From a virus: a stretch of 64,000 nt of DNA. The stretch lies in IMG/VR virus record IMGVR_UViG_3300001041_000002, positions 1-64,000 of that record; one strand, written 5' to 3'. The notes under the pieces were generated by a model. That model was given only the letters and a program-made list of their open reading frames with translations, searched no databases and was not told where the DNA came from. The translations under genes and the position numbers were made by a program. This document shows, one piece after another, positions 7,681-18,200 of this stretch. Position 1 is the first letter of the stretch; the number at the start of each line of letters is the position of its first letter.

Positions 7681-9203
7681 TCGTATGGCAAAATAGTTAT
7701 AGTACGAGACGGATCGCGAACAATACAACCAAGAATAGCTTTCTTGTGAACTACTGCAGCATCCTCGTCTGTAGAAGCATACTGAATGTTTTCAGCTCCT
7801 GTGAATGGATTTGCAAATGGCCCTGATTGGTATCCACGGAAGTCCCCTTCGTATCCACGAATCTTAACGATCTGAATATTTGGAGCACCCATACCACCAT
7901 CAAGTTTACCTGCGTAGAAGATATCGTAACGATAAGACTCAGCTACACCCTTTGAAGGATCACCATCTTTGTATTGTTTGTTACGAACTTTATCATCATA
8001 CATTGGATCAACTTCAACTTTAATAACTACGCCATTAGGTGCTTTATATTCTGTGAATTGATATCCAAAGCTGAGAGCGTTATCGTGCAACGGACTCTGA
8101 GTTTTAGTGATGATAGCTGGGTTATTGGCATTACCACCAAGATAACCAAACGAATGCCATCCAGAAGCAATCTCCTGACAAGCTTTATTGAACTGAGCAG
8201 CTCCACGTTCACCAGTCTTCAAAATGAAAGTACGGTTGTCCATACCTAATTTTGATTCTGACAATTGATACAGAGCGTCTTCAATAACTTTTAGTTTGAA
8301 TGTAGAGTAGTAGTGAGTATATGAAACTTCCATTTGCTCACGAATACCGGCACCCTGTTTGATTACGTTTCCAGACTTACCAACATTCTGATATTGACCC
8401 CATTCGTCACGGTTGCTTTTGGCAAACATCAACAGACGATTTTTGTCAGCAGAAAATTCGGCTTCTAATTGATAATCCACATAGTGCATCCACATTGGGA
8501 ATAGTTTCGGTGCGCCACCATTAACTGGGGCTACTGGAATCGGAGTAACAACCTTACGTTTAAGCATCGAACCATAGACTTTATGCTGAATACGAAGATG
8601 TGAGAACTCATTACGCATAGCCAATGGAGATGCAAAATGCAAATCACCAACCTTACGAGATCCTTCAGATTCTACTGGAGAGAATTCTTTAGAGAAACGT
8701 TTACCAGACACCAACTCTTCACCAGGCATTCCATTAGGATTCACACCCATCAGTTCGACTGTGTAAACAGCATTGGTTCCTTCAAACCCAGGTTCACCTA
8801 AAATACGCAATGGGTAAACTTCGTTTTTTTCACCGACAATTACGTCGCCATCTGAAAACCAGTTTTCTCCAAATACTAATTTAAAACTTGAACCAGCAGC
8901 GCCTACATTAAATGTAGCAGCGGTTACAGTACTAGCACCAACGCGAGCCTCAACAAGCTGTAGGTTGCGAGCAGATGATCCAATAAGTTCCCATGTGAAT
9001 TCATCGTCTGACTCCAATACTAATGTTGGAAATTGAGATAATGTTTCTTCAAGAGATTTCCCACGATTGTAGGCCAACAGTTGAACCATATTGCCACCAA
9101 TTTTTTGTGGCTGACGCTGAAATATTGCACCAAGGTGATTCTCTGCTGAGATCAACCCCTTGAAATATTTGGCGTCGTACATCTGAAATTTTTGTAGTTT
9201 CAT
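7668..9203 (-). CDS. major capsid protein (HK97 fold, crAss-like)
   Basis: 511 residues, close to the usual length of crAss-like major capsid proteins. Family-like stretches include KTGERGAAQFNKACQEIASG, GYEGDFRGYQSGPFANPFTG and RKVVTPIPVAP. There is no signal peptide and no membrane segment. It sits directly after the acidic scaffold gene and before conserved neck genes, the usual order for capsid genes. Its codon use (many GCA, ACC and CGT codons) looks more optimised than its AT-rich neighbours, as expected for the most abundant virion protein. It forms the icosahedral shell; no separate maturation protease is evident next to it. Confidence 0.88.
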   Translation of the reverse strand: MKLQKFQMYDAKYFKGLISAENHLGAIFQRQPQKIGGNMVQLLAYNRGKSLEETLSQFPTLVLESDDEFTWELIGSSARNLQLVEARVGASTVTAATFNVGAAGSSFKLVFGENWFSDGDVIVGEKNEVYPLRILGEPGFEGTNAVYTVELMGVNPNGMPGEELVSGKRFSKEFSPVESEGSRKVGDLHFASPLAMRNEFSHLRIQHKVYGSMLKRKVVTPIPVAPVNGGAPKLFPMWMHYVDYQLEAEFSADKNRLLMFAKSNRDEWGQYQNVGKSGNVIKQGAGIREQMEVSYTHYYSTFKLKVIEDALYQLSESKLGMDNRTFILKTGERGAAQFNKACQEIASGWHSFGYLGGNANNPAIITKTQSPLHDNALSFGYQFTEYKAPNGVVIKVEVDPMYDDKVRNKQYKDGDPSKGVAESYRYDIFYAGKLDGGMGAPNIQIVKIRGYEGDFRGYQSGPFANPFTGAENIQYASTDEDAAVVHKKAILGCIVRDPSRTITILPYDLAS

Positions 9204-9221
9204 ATATTGAGCAAATTAATT

Positions 9222-10382
9222 TTATATAAATTGTATATCATCCATGTTCCATGTAGTACTTTCATCTTCATCACCGAATCCAACGGAGCCACCAGAATCT
9301 TTATGCCTCATGGCATTCTCCAAGTCTTTGAATGCATTATTCTTGGCTTTTTTATTTTCCAAAACGTCCATCTTTTTCATCCCATCAGTAACTGTAAGTA
9401 TATAAGCTAACTTAAACCTTCCATCAATTGGATTGTCGTATAGATATTTTGAGATTATATCCAGAGGTCGTTTATCTTCAGTAAAAGCTACTGGCTGTGT
9501 TAATCCTTTGACAATATTGTTTTTTAATGTTTGTGGAATTTGCATCCCTGGAATTAACTCTTTTGTTTCTTTAACAATTTTATTAAGTCTATCGATAGCA
9601 TCTTTATCGGCTTTTTCTTGAGCTTTCTTTGCTGCTATTCTATTCTGCTTATCTGCCTCAAACTGTTTCTTCTCAACTGTCTGAAGCTCTGCTAATGCCT
9701 CTGTGGCTTCACTAACATCTTCTCCTGCATCAAAAATCTTATCAACAAGCTTCTTGGCCCTAGCCTCGACAATGCCTTTTACAATAAAATTGTTTGTTAT
9801 AATTGTTCGACGAAGATCTTCTCCATCAGCAGACTCCTCTGTTAGTGCATCTTCTGTAATCGAATTGTATGCCTCGATATTCCTTTGATGAGCAGCTATC
9901 TCTTCGTGTGGAATTCCAGCTCTAAGAGCCTCTAGATATTCTTTTTGTGTATCGTCTAGATCCGCAAATTCCCTTGCTTTAATACTCTCTTCTAAAACAC
10001 TAAAAAAATCTTCCTGAGATTTTATATCCTTGTCTTCAACGTCTTCTAAAATACCCCCCTCTTTAAGAGCTTGAACTAAGGAAGAAAAAAACTTTGGACT
10101 GAGAGTAGAAGAATTCAAATCAGTATCTTTATCTGTCTTATCGCTCTTTCTAGAGGGGAGCAATACTTCTAGTTCATCTGAATCTTCAGCATCATCATCT
10201 TTATTGTCGTCGTCATCTTCGACCTCTAATTGGTCATTTTTAGGCGATTTAACAGACTTTTGTTTATCGTCTGCGCTATCGTCCACTATGTGGTCTTTCC
10301 CATCGTCTAACAGCGAATTTTCATCATACTCTAAAAAGTCTTCATCAGAGAATTCATCTGCATTAAAAATTTCCATTTTCAT
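9222..10382 (-). CDS. capsid scaffolding protein
   Basis: 386 residues with a highly acidic N-terminal third (runs of Asp/Glu and Ser around residues 20-90), a long charged coiled coil in the centre (near 200-275, ending KKAQEKADKDAIDRL) and a conserved-looking C-terminal segment (IDGRFKLAYILTVTDGMKKM). Size, charge pattern and position immediately upstream of the major capsid gene match phage scaffolding proteins, which template the procapsid and are then lost or cleaved. A -7 type promoter box lies just upstream at 10393-10400. Confidence 0.75.
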   Translation of the reverse strand: MKMEIFNADEFSDEDFLEYDENSLLDDGKDHIVDDSADDKQKSVKSPKNDQLEVEDDDDNKDDDAEDSDELEVLLPSRKSDKTDKDTDLNSSTLSPKFFSSLVQALKEGGILEDVEDKDIKSQEDFFSVLEESIKAREFADLDDTQKEYLEALRAGIPHEEIAAHQRNIEAYNSITEDALTEESADGEDLRRTIITNNFIVKGIVEARAKKLVDKIFDAGEDVSEATEALAELQTVEKKQFEADKQNRIAAKKAQEKADKDAIDRLNKIVKETKELIPGMQIPQTLKNNIVKGLTQPVAFTEDKRPLDIISKYLYDNPIDGRFKLAYILTVTDGMKKMDVLENKKAKNNAFKDLENAMRHKDSGGSVGFGDEDESTTWNMDDIQFI

Positions 10383-10392
10383 AATTCTTCTA

Positions 10393-10400
10393 CAAATTTA
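10393..10400 (-). promoter_or_regulatory. promoter -7 box for scaffold and capsid genes
   Basis: The minus strand reads TAAATTTG, matching TAnnTTTG, about 10 bases upstream of the scaffold ATG. A clear upstream TTTG box is missing, and the distance would give a very short leader. Confidence 0.35.
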
Positions 10401-10474
10401 TAACATTATAATTAATAAAAAATATATCATATACATTTTTGACATGAGTCAAGAGCTTCTATATGGCTATATTA

Positions 10475-10678
10475 TTATTCTGCGTATTTATTATTAATCT
10501 CTTCCTGACTAACAACATTGACTTTAGAGTTTAGAACATTTATCCAATAAAAATACTCATTGAACGCATTTTGATTTTCTTCGATTAGTTTGTTTATCTG
10601 CTTTACAACAAATTCTTTTGATACAGCACATAATTCAACTTCTTTCTCTTCAATTAATTTTTCTTCTTTAGCTTTCAT
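10475..10678 (-). CDS. small charged helical protein
   Basis: 67 residues, strongly helical and Glu/Lys-rich at the N-terminus (KAKEEKLIEEKEVELCAVSK). No known domain. It is 19 bases after the spanin-like gene and may belong to the lysis group or be an unrelated small protein. Confidence 0.5.
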   Translation of the reverse strand: MKAKEEKLIEEKEVELCAVSKEFVVKQINKLIEENQNAFNEYFYWINVLNSKVNVVSQEEINNKYAE

Positions 10679-10697
10679 AAAAATTTAATTTTAATAA

Positions 10698-11375
10698 TTA
10701 TTTAAATAAAAAATATCCACCCACTAGTCCTGCTCCAACATGAATATACCATTTGTTCCAGATGTACGACTTTTTCTTAATCGTTATTGCATTGGCGGTT
10801 GTAAATGTTGCATCCTTATCTGTTAGAGCTAGAGATATTGTTTTGTTTGTTTCTCCTATAACTTTAAAATCTACTGTGTATTTATATTTAAAATCAAGTT
10901 TGTTTAATACTACTTCTGGGTATAATGCTAAATATCCGTTTGACCATGTGCCAACCTGAGCTGTTATAGTGTCAGTCTTTGTTGTTTTAATAGTATCGTG
11001 AAGTATAACTGAACCCGAACCAATAGCCTCAAGTCTTGCGTTTAATGCAAAATTTATTTTACTTAACTTAACATTTCTATCTTTAAGCTCCTGTTTTTCA
11101 AATCCTGCTAGCTCAAGAGCTTTCTTGGCGTTACTAGACTCGATCTCTACAGCCTGAATTTTAGCGGTCAGTAAGCCACTTTTAGACTTATATATAGAAG
11201 TAGAATCTTTATACACACTAAGCTCAACTGATTTTAATTGATAATCATTTTTTAATTTATTGTTCTCAATCTTTAATAACAACAAAAATACTGCTATTAT
11301 AATTGACGCTAAAATAAAGATAGCTAACTTATAATTTGTTTTAAGCCATTTTATGGCTATTTTAATATTACTCAT
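10698..11375 (-). CDS. spanin-like envelope protein (Rz-type)
   Basis: 225 residues. One N-terminal membrane segment (about 15-37, LAIFILASIIIAVFLLLL) is followed by a periplasmic coiled coil (about 38-110), a beta-rich region and a hydrophobic C-terminal end (WYIHVGAGLVGGYFLF). The gene lies 2 bases after the lysozyme gene. Inner-membrane spanins have this architecture, and the C-terminal hydrophobic patch could contact the outer membrane. Many Bacteroidetes phages carry a similar protein beside the endolysin. The role in outer-membrane disruption is inferred. Confidence 0.6.
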   Translation of the reverse strand: MSNIKIAIKWLKTNYKLAIFILASIIIAVFLLLLKIENNKLKNDYQLKSVELSVYKDSTSIYKSKSGLLTAKIQAVEIESSNAKKALELAGFEKQELKDRNVKLSKINFALNARLEAIGSGSVILHDTIKTTKTDTITAQVGTWSNGYLALYPEVVLNKLDFKYKYTVDFKVIGETNKTISLALTDKDATFTTANAITIKKKSYIWNKWYIHVGAGLVGGYFLFK

Positions 11376-11377
11376 AA

Positions 11378-11872
11378 TTATTTTACTAATGATTTTATGA
11401 TGTTACTTAGCCTAACTGCCCTATCGCCAACTTGCCTAGCCCACTTGCTATTAAGCATTTCAATAGAAGCCTCGCTCCACTTGAAGTTTTTTAATAAATC
11501 TAATGTAACTTTGAACCTAAGAAGCCTACCCATGCCAAGATTAAAACACATATTAGATATTACCAGAAGGACTTCATCTGGTACATTCTTCACCCATGGT
11601 AGTTTTTTATTTATATCTGCCATAACCTTAGATATATCGTTATCCAGTAGATACATTGCATCCTCCTTGCTTATTCCAATAGTTCTTATATGAGATATAA
11701 TCTGATCTTTACTACCCTTAAGTTTTAAGAAAAATAATTCTGAATCTGTAAACCAATTATCTCTAATATTTCTACCGACACCAATCGTTTCTATACCTTC
11801 GGTATCTTTGTATAGTTTCAACTTAAGACCCTCATCAATTATTAATTGTTTTTTAAGTTTTTCTCTATCCAT
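11378..11872 (-). CDS. endolysin, T4-type lysozyme (GH24 muramidase)
   Basis: 164 residues, the same length as T4 lysozyme. The N-terminal active site is plain: IDEGLKLKLYKDTEGIETIG with Glu14, Asp23 and Thr29 in the E-8-D-5-T spacing of the family. NMCFNLGMGRLLRFK near residue 110 matches the conserved C-terminal lobe. It hydrolyses the MurNAc-GlcNAc bond of peptidoglycan. There is no signal peptide, so a holin is required; two holin-like genes lie upstream at 20.2-20.8 kb. Confidence 0.93.
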   Translation of the reverse strand: MDREKLKKQLIIDEGLKLKLYKDTEGIETIGVGRNIRDNWFTDSELFFLKLKGSKDQIISHIRTIGISKEDAMYLLDNDISKVMADINKKLPWVKNVPDEVLLVISNMCFNLGMGRLLRFKVTLDLLKNFKWSEASIEMLNSKWARQVGDRAVRLSNIIKSLVK

Positions 11873-11937
11873 AGTACATAAATTTATTGATATATATTAA
11901 CCCTAAACTAATTTATTTATTGTTTTATGTGTTTTTA

Positions 11938-13578
11938 TTATGGATAACATTGAGTTATAGAATCAATCACCCCACTAACTACATGAACAATTTTTAAAAC
12001 AGATACAGTAGGATTAGGAAAATAAATAAAATAACCACTATCTGTTACAATATTACATGGAGAAGTATAATTATATAACTGTTCTCCTACCGTAACTGAT
12101 TCAGCTCTATATATGACTCCAAACATAGATTTATTTCCCCCTAAACCCGCTCCACAACTAATATTAGTGTATTCATCACACGCCTGACTGGCTAATGCTA
12201 AAGATCCATAAAAATCATAAATACCACAAGAACTGTTCATGGAATTGTAAAAAATAAAATAATCTTTATCGCAATTATTATCTAGCAAAGTGGTAAACTC
12301 AATTTGGTTACCATATTCAGTTCCACAGGAATTAACCGCAAAAGCTCTTGCATAGTATTTTGTTCCTTCAGTTAAAGATGCTGCATTGACCTGATATGAA
12401 CCTGTTCCACTTCCGTTAGTCAAGTAATCGTTGGCAGTAGTTGGATTTGTAGAAGTGCTCCAACAAACTCCACGAGAAGTCACGGAATGACCATTTTCTG
12501 ATATTAAATTACCGGATAATGTGGCAGATGTCCCGCCTATATTTGTAGCACTCGCAGTTGTAACCGTTGCAGTACATAGAGTTGTAAAAGTTATATCATT
12601 ACTATATGAAGTTCCAAAACTATTAGAAGCAAATGCCCTGACATGATACATTGTATTTGAACTTAAACCAGAAGCATAACAACTAAACGTACTGATACCT
12701 GAACCACATGATACTACATTATCCTCAATGTCGGGATTTACTGATGTTCCCCAACAAAAACCTCTCACAGTAACAGATGAACTACCAATTGATGTAACTT
12801 CACCTGTACAGTACGCCTGAGTATGTTGTATATCAGTTGTTGAAATATAAACTACAGATGGTGGATCAGAACCACCTAAGGCATCAGTTGTAAAGCTTAC
12901 ATCACTACCATATCCAGTTCTAATGGTATTAACTGCATATGCTCTTAAATGATAAGTTGTGCTTGGACTTAATCCAGTTGCAGCCCCTACAAAAGAAGTG
13001 TAATTACCTGAAAATGCTTGATTAGAATTATCATTAATTGTAGGATTTACTGATGTATCCCAACATACTCCAAAGTCAGTGGGAGTTATTCCACCATCAT
13101 CCGTAACTCCACCACCCCAATAAGCATATTCTGCCCCAATTTCAGTTTCGCTTGCTGCTGTTTGAACTGTTGGTGCATAAAAATTCGTACTTCCAGGGGT
13201 GTCATATGTCCACGAATCTCCATAATTTAAACCTACATTATTTATAACAAAAGTTCGAAAGTAATAATGATTGTTTGGAATTAAATAATTCACGTTAATT
13301 TGACCTTCAGTTTGTCCTAGTTGTAAGCTCGTCCAAGTATCTTGTGGATAAGTTGGGGTTGAATTATTGATACTATATAATACACCAACTAATCTATTTT
13401 TTGAAGCGGATTTTCCCCGTGTTGACGAAATATGAAATACATAAGTGGTAGAATCACTTGAAATTCCATAGTCACGTTGAACAGTTCCAAGTTTTCCTAA
13501 ATCATAAGATCGAAACCATTGTTGTGAATAGCCTTGAATTGTCAAAACTAAAAATAAGAATATTAATATTTTTTTCAT
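11938..13578 (-). CDS. secreted multi-domain adhesin with FN3-like repeats (tail fibre candidate)
   Basis: 546 residues from the ATG at 13578, chosen because it starts a typical signal peptide (KKILIFLFLVLTIQGYSQ) and lies 2 bases after the preceding stop; an upstream in-frame start would overlap that gene. Four FN3-like beta-sandwich repeats follow, with recurring motifs such as GVCWDTS, GFCWGTS and GVCWSTS and YHVRAFASNSFGTSYS. The C-terminus is Cys-rich. These repeats are typical of Bacteroidetes surface proteins. As the third gene of a fibre cluster it is probably a receptor-binding or fibre-tip protein. The signal peptide is odd for a virion protein. Confidence 0.6.
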   Translation of the reverse strand: MKKILIFLFLVLTIQGYSQQWFRSYDLGKLGTVQRDYGISSDSTTYVFHISSTRGKSASKNRLVGVLYSINNSTPTYPQDTWTSLQLGQTEGQINVNYLIPNNHYYFRTFVINNVGLNYGDSWTYDTPGSTNFYAPTVQTAASETEIGAEYAYWGGGVTDDGGITPTDFGVCWDTSVNPTINDNSNQAFSGNYTSFVGAATGLSPSTTYHLRAYAVNTIRTGYGSDVSFTTDALGGSDPPSVVYISTTDIQHTQAYCTGEVTSIGSSSVTVRGFCWGTSVNPDIEDNVVSCGSGISTFSCYASGLSSNTMYHVRAFASNSFGTSYSNDITFTTLCTATVTTASATNIGGTSATLSGNLISENGHSVTSRGVCWSTSTNPTTANDYLTNGSGTGSYQVNAASLTEGTKYYARAFAVNSCGTEYGNQIEFTTLLDNNCDKDYFIFYNSMNSSCGIYDFYGSLALASQACDEYTNISCGAGLGGNKSMFGVIYRAESVTVGEQLYNYTSPCNIVTDSGYFIYFPNPTVSVLKIVHVVSGVIDSITQCYP

Positions 13579-13580
13579 AA

Positions 13581-15257
13581 TTACCAAGATATTCGTGGAC
13601 AATCAAAATTACCATTAATATGTAGAATGCTTCCGTCATAAACGAATGAGAATGAATCAAATTTACTTGATCCGCTGCATAGCATGCCAGATGTATCGTA
13701 ATCTATGTTTGGGCCAAGCTCTACATCATAATTGTAGAACTTCAAGCCATAAATTGTAGCGGGATTTGTTATAAATATTGTCCCTACCGTACCAGTGTTT
13801 ACATTTAGCAACGTAATTACAGTATTGCCAGAAAGAGTGAGCGTGGCATACCTTCCGCTGTCAAGATTCCATGTTGTACTTGTCCCTGATAATGCTTGAA
13901 TAGAGTCATTGTATAATGATGTGTTAATCGTCAAAGTATCCCCACCTTTATACCATGCTGAATTATTGGTGACATAAATACTATCTTTTTCAAGATTATT
14001 ATTAAATTCACTCAAATTTATACTTGATTTTGAAACCCAATCAGGAGTGGTTGCAGTCCCATTCCCTTCATATAAATAACCGGCTGGGCCAAGCGCCCCT
14101 GATTTATGAGCATCTAATTTTAATTCAGTTCCATCTTTTTTATAGCCGGTTGAATTTACAGTTGAATGAAATGTAGCTGCTCCCGAACCTGCAAAAATTA
14201 GGGCATTTAATATTCCCAACCGTCTAATCGCAAGTTCGTTTGTGCTTGGATAATTACTGACAATACCCCACCCATCACCGGTATCGCTACCACCCTTCAT
14301 GTTTAACTGAACATATCCAGAAGAACTATTAATTGCCTGAAAAGAGTTGTTACCCGTTAAAAATGTATTTTGTGCATTAAGTTTTGCATAATTACTATCA
14401 GAAAAACCTAACCCTGCAAGCGTATAATTAGGTACATTCAAAACATTGCTAATCAATGTTGCTGCACCTGAACTGCCTGTCGTTGTGAGCGATGAAATGC
14501 GGTTTGAATAGGCACTATTCCAGTTTGTAGCAGAAGCAATTCTATTATCAGCCAATGTGCCAGTCCATCCCAATGTAAAACTAGCTGAATTAAGCAATGC
14601 GGTAGCATGAGAACCACCTAAAGTCAAAGTAACATTTGTGTCATCAGTTTTTGTAATGGCATTACCAGTAATAGTTGCCGCAGGTATTTTTTCCCAAATA
14701 GTACCGTTATAACTTACATCATCTCCAACAGCAAACGTAATATTTCCACTGCCAAAATCAGTTGTTCCCGCAGTAGTAACACGATAATACCATCCAGCAG
14801 TTCCACTGCCATCTGCTAGCGTTGGTATATTTGTAGTTGCATTCCACGTTCCTTTGTATACTGCCCCAGTAGTTGCAGAGGCCGCATATAACGAACCATC
14901 AGAATGTGTTCTTACTGCATATCCCTCATTTGTAAATCCTGTTATTTTTAAGTCTTGAGTAGCTAACTCTCCATTTATCCAAGCATTAGCTGTTTGCGCA
15001 CTAGTATTTTGATTTTGTATGTAATTATCGGGGCCACTATACCAACCAGACCACTGTCCATTTATATAGTGAAACCGAATTGAGTCTCCTTGCATTTGAA
15101 CATATACAATACTATCTTTTTGCATAATATTGCCTTTCCAAATAAAATCAGTGACTGCTATAAGTTTTTTAGTAGCTTCAACAGTAGCATTTTTAGTTTG
15201 ACCGTAAACTACAAATGACAAGACAGTTATAAATAGTGTAAATAATAATTTTTTCAT
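13581..15257 (-). CDS. tail fibre-like protein with signal peptide
   Basis: 558 residues. A signal peptide (KKLLFTLFITVLSFVVYGQ) is followed by a Ser/Thr/Gly/Asn-rich, beta-rich chain with motifs common in trimeric phage fibres (for example LSTTGSSGAATLISNVLNVP-like turns near residue 255 and GFSDSNYAKLNAQNTFLTGN). The C-terminal part resembles the head domain of structural fibres. It lies 3 bases after the 1256-residue fibre gene. Distal fibre or adhesin function is inferred. Confidence 0.6.
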   Translation of the reverse strand: MKKLLFTLFITVLSFVVYGQTKNATVEATKKLIAVTDFIWKGNIMQKDSIVYVQMQGDSIRFHYINGQWSGWYSGPDNYIQNQNTSAQTANAWINGELATQDLKITGFTNEGYAVRTHSDGSLYAASATTGAVYKGTWNATTNIPTLADGSGTAGWYYRVTTAGTTDFGSGNITFAVGDDVSYNGTIWEKIPAATITGNAITKTDDTNVTLTLGGSHATALLNSASFTLGWTGTLADNRIASATNWNSAYSNRISSLTTTGSSGAATLISNVLNVPNYTLAGLGFSDSNYAKLNAQNTFLTGNNSFQAINSSSGYVQLNMKGGSDTGDGWGIVSNYPSTNELAIRRLGILNALIFAGSGAATFHSTVNSTGYKKDGTELKLDAHKSGALGPAGYLYEGNGTATTPDWVSKSSINLSEFNNNLEKDSIYVTNNSAWYKGGDTLTINTSLYNDSIQALSGTSTTWNLDSGRYATLTLSGNTVITLLNVNTGTVGTIFITNPATIYGLKFYNYDVELGPNIDYDTSGMLCSGSSKFDSFSFVYDGSILHINGNFDCPRISW

Positions 15258-15260
15258 ATT

Positions 15261-18200
15261 TTAATTTGTTCTTTCTATAAAATGATAATCTATAATAACA
15301 CCAGTTAACGTTTCTCCTGAATCAATGACAAGTGAAAAACCTGTAGTTGTTAACCAATTAGAATCTACAAAATGATATTCAACATCCATTCTATTAACAT
15401 ATCCTGCACCTTCAAATGGTTCTCCATAACGATAAACCTGTAATGTTGAAACAACTGGTATAGCATTAAATGATTGTAAAAAAGTTACAGATACATTTGC
15501 ATTAGTAATTCCATCTATAATTCCAGCCTGAGGCCTAATTAGTGTTATTTGATTTTGAAGACTAGTTAAAATAGTAGTAATAGGTGTTTGTCCTCCGCCG
15601 TATGCTTCGTTATCATCGTAATAACACATTGCTTCGGTAGTCAATGCAGCCCAAGTTCCATCTGCTATTGGGGTATAAACTCCACCATCGTATCCTGTTA
15701 TCCACGAACCGTCGCGATATTTGGTCTCGTTAAGATTATCGGCTAACCATTCCTGAGTTCCAATACAAATAGTACGGTATATTTTGCCGTCGTTGCCTGT
15801 GTATGTACCTGATTGACCATTTGTAAGGGTTGTGGATGTTTTTTTTGGTCTGATACTTAGCGCGCTTTTTGTATTATCAGAATTCGTATTTCCTAAATAT
15901 GATATTCTTAGGGTGGTGTCGTTGTAAACCAATTGCGCAATATCGGCTGATATTCCATCAAATCTTAATGTTGATGTCCAAATGGAGTTAAAGTCAAGCA
16001 TGTTTGTAAATGCACCAGTAGAATAAACCCTTGATCCAGCAGCCCTTCCATTAAATTTAGTTATATTATCAGCTCCTGTATTTGGACTATTAAAGAAAAC
16101 AAATCCAGTTTCTTTTAATTTGCCTCCGGCTAAATTTGAGTATCCAAGTCCCGTTGAATCAAGATATAGCATCAGATCAGAAAAGTCTATTTTACTTGGT
16201 ATAACCCATTCATCAGAACTTAATATCTTCCTTGCGTCGGTTGCAGCGTACCAATTATAAAGGGCTCCATATTCAACTGGAGAGCCATCTAAAATGTTAT
16301 CGGTTGAGATATCGCCCAATTCATGCGTATGGCTTGTTGCTGTTAAAGCATTTTCAGTATTTGAATCAATTGTTGAAGGTAATCCTAATACAACTTCACC
16401 AGAAGCATCAATTTCAGCAAAGTCCATTCCATTTCCAGAGGTTATTGAGGATACAGTTCCACCACCAATAGCCTCAACCGTATAAAAACCCTTTATACCA
16501 TCAGAATCTGTTCCATAATATCTCAATGCTCCTGGAGTGGCCTGATCATTTACTAATCTAAGTGACGACGACAAACCAGTCCCTTCGATTGAATCCGCCA
16601 CTTCTACGTCCCAAACCCATGCAAGACCACCAAGATTTAAAGATACGGTATCCTCAACACCTACACCAAATTCATCTGTGATATGAAAGAGCGCAGCATC
16701 ATGATCTCTTTCAACGCTAGTTAATCTATAATCGGTCGGAGATCCTACGGACGTTACGCTTTTTAATGTGTTCGTTGACACATCATAAAATAACCCATCA
16801 CCAATATTTAACTTTGCAATTGACGCTGCAGCAGTTGTTGCTGACGTTCTTATATCAGAAGAAAAATCAGTTGTCCATTGGAGTTCACCATTACCAGGAG
16901 TTGACGGCGTCCACACTGGCGTTTCAATCCAACCAACGTATGGAATTTCTTTATTAACATCAATAAATATCTCATTGCCATTAGTATCAACAGTCGTTGC
17001 TATACCATCAATAAAAGTTCTTTGATTTAAAGAAAAACTATCTGCATCCTGATATGTTACAAATACGCCAGATCCAAGATCTGTTAGTGAAATATCATCA
17101 ACATCAATATTAATATGAAGACCGTCTCCATCAGAAACTACAGTATTATGTAATCCATCATTTATAGATTTAAATCTAAGATCTGCACCAGACTTATCTT
17201 TCCATAGTCCAATACCAGTACCAACATTAGATGCAGTATTGGCCTCTCCGCCACCAGCACCAGTAACCTCAATAAGAACTTGATCAGATGTTTCAGTAAT
17301 CTGTATTGTATCTGATATGAGTGGCTTAATCCATAATTTAGGATTTGCTGTAAGTGGATTTTGTATAGACCCTAATACACTCCCTGAGTATGTTGTCGAA
17401 GTAGATGGCGTTGTGTTTCCTGCAGTTGGATTTAAATCTAGATCAATATCGATAGTTTTATTGGTTCCATTATCTACAAGCAGAATTCTATCATCTATTG
17501 TGTCGATGTTTTTAAGCTGCAAATCTATTCCATCCTTTTGATAGAATAATCCAATTCCAGTTAACCCTATGTTTGTTATTGTATTATTTTGTCCAATTCC
17601 AGATGGGTCTGAATCAAGCTGATTCCACACAAAATTATCATCTGGATCTTTTGTGAACCCATAAATATGGCCATTACTATATCTTATAGCACCTTCTCCC
17701 GACCCAGTAAGATCCATCTCCCCAAGAACTATATCTCCATTGATTGATAAACGAGCGTTAACTTCATCCCATTGTAATGCAGATGAATGTGTGAATCCTC
17801 TATTACCATCATCAATATCTCCAGAAGATAATTGTATATACCCATATGTATCAACCGGTGATGCTAATGGAATAACATCTGAATTGAAAGCATTAGCTCC
17901 AAGCTGAAGAGTTATGTCTGGAACGCCATTCATATCAAAAGTCAACTTGTAATCATCAGACGTGGTGCCAACATCAACAGTGCCTTTGGTTACGTCATCT
18001 AAATAATAATTAGCTCCAGACGCAAAATCTTGCCAAACGGTTCCGTCGTAATACTGTGGTTTATATTCACCAGGAGTCAGTGTTTCAATAAATTGAAGCA
18101 TACCCCAAGACGGGCTATTTGCTACATCAAAGGTTCCAATTTTAATTTCCTGTGGAACCTCTAATCTATTATTAACCCTAAGCCAGCCAGTAGAAAAATC

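Noticed and set aside
16232-16485. plus-strand reading frames inside the large fibre gene
   Set aside because: They are antisense shadows of the repetitive fibre coding sequence with no independent support.
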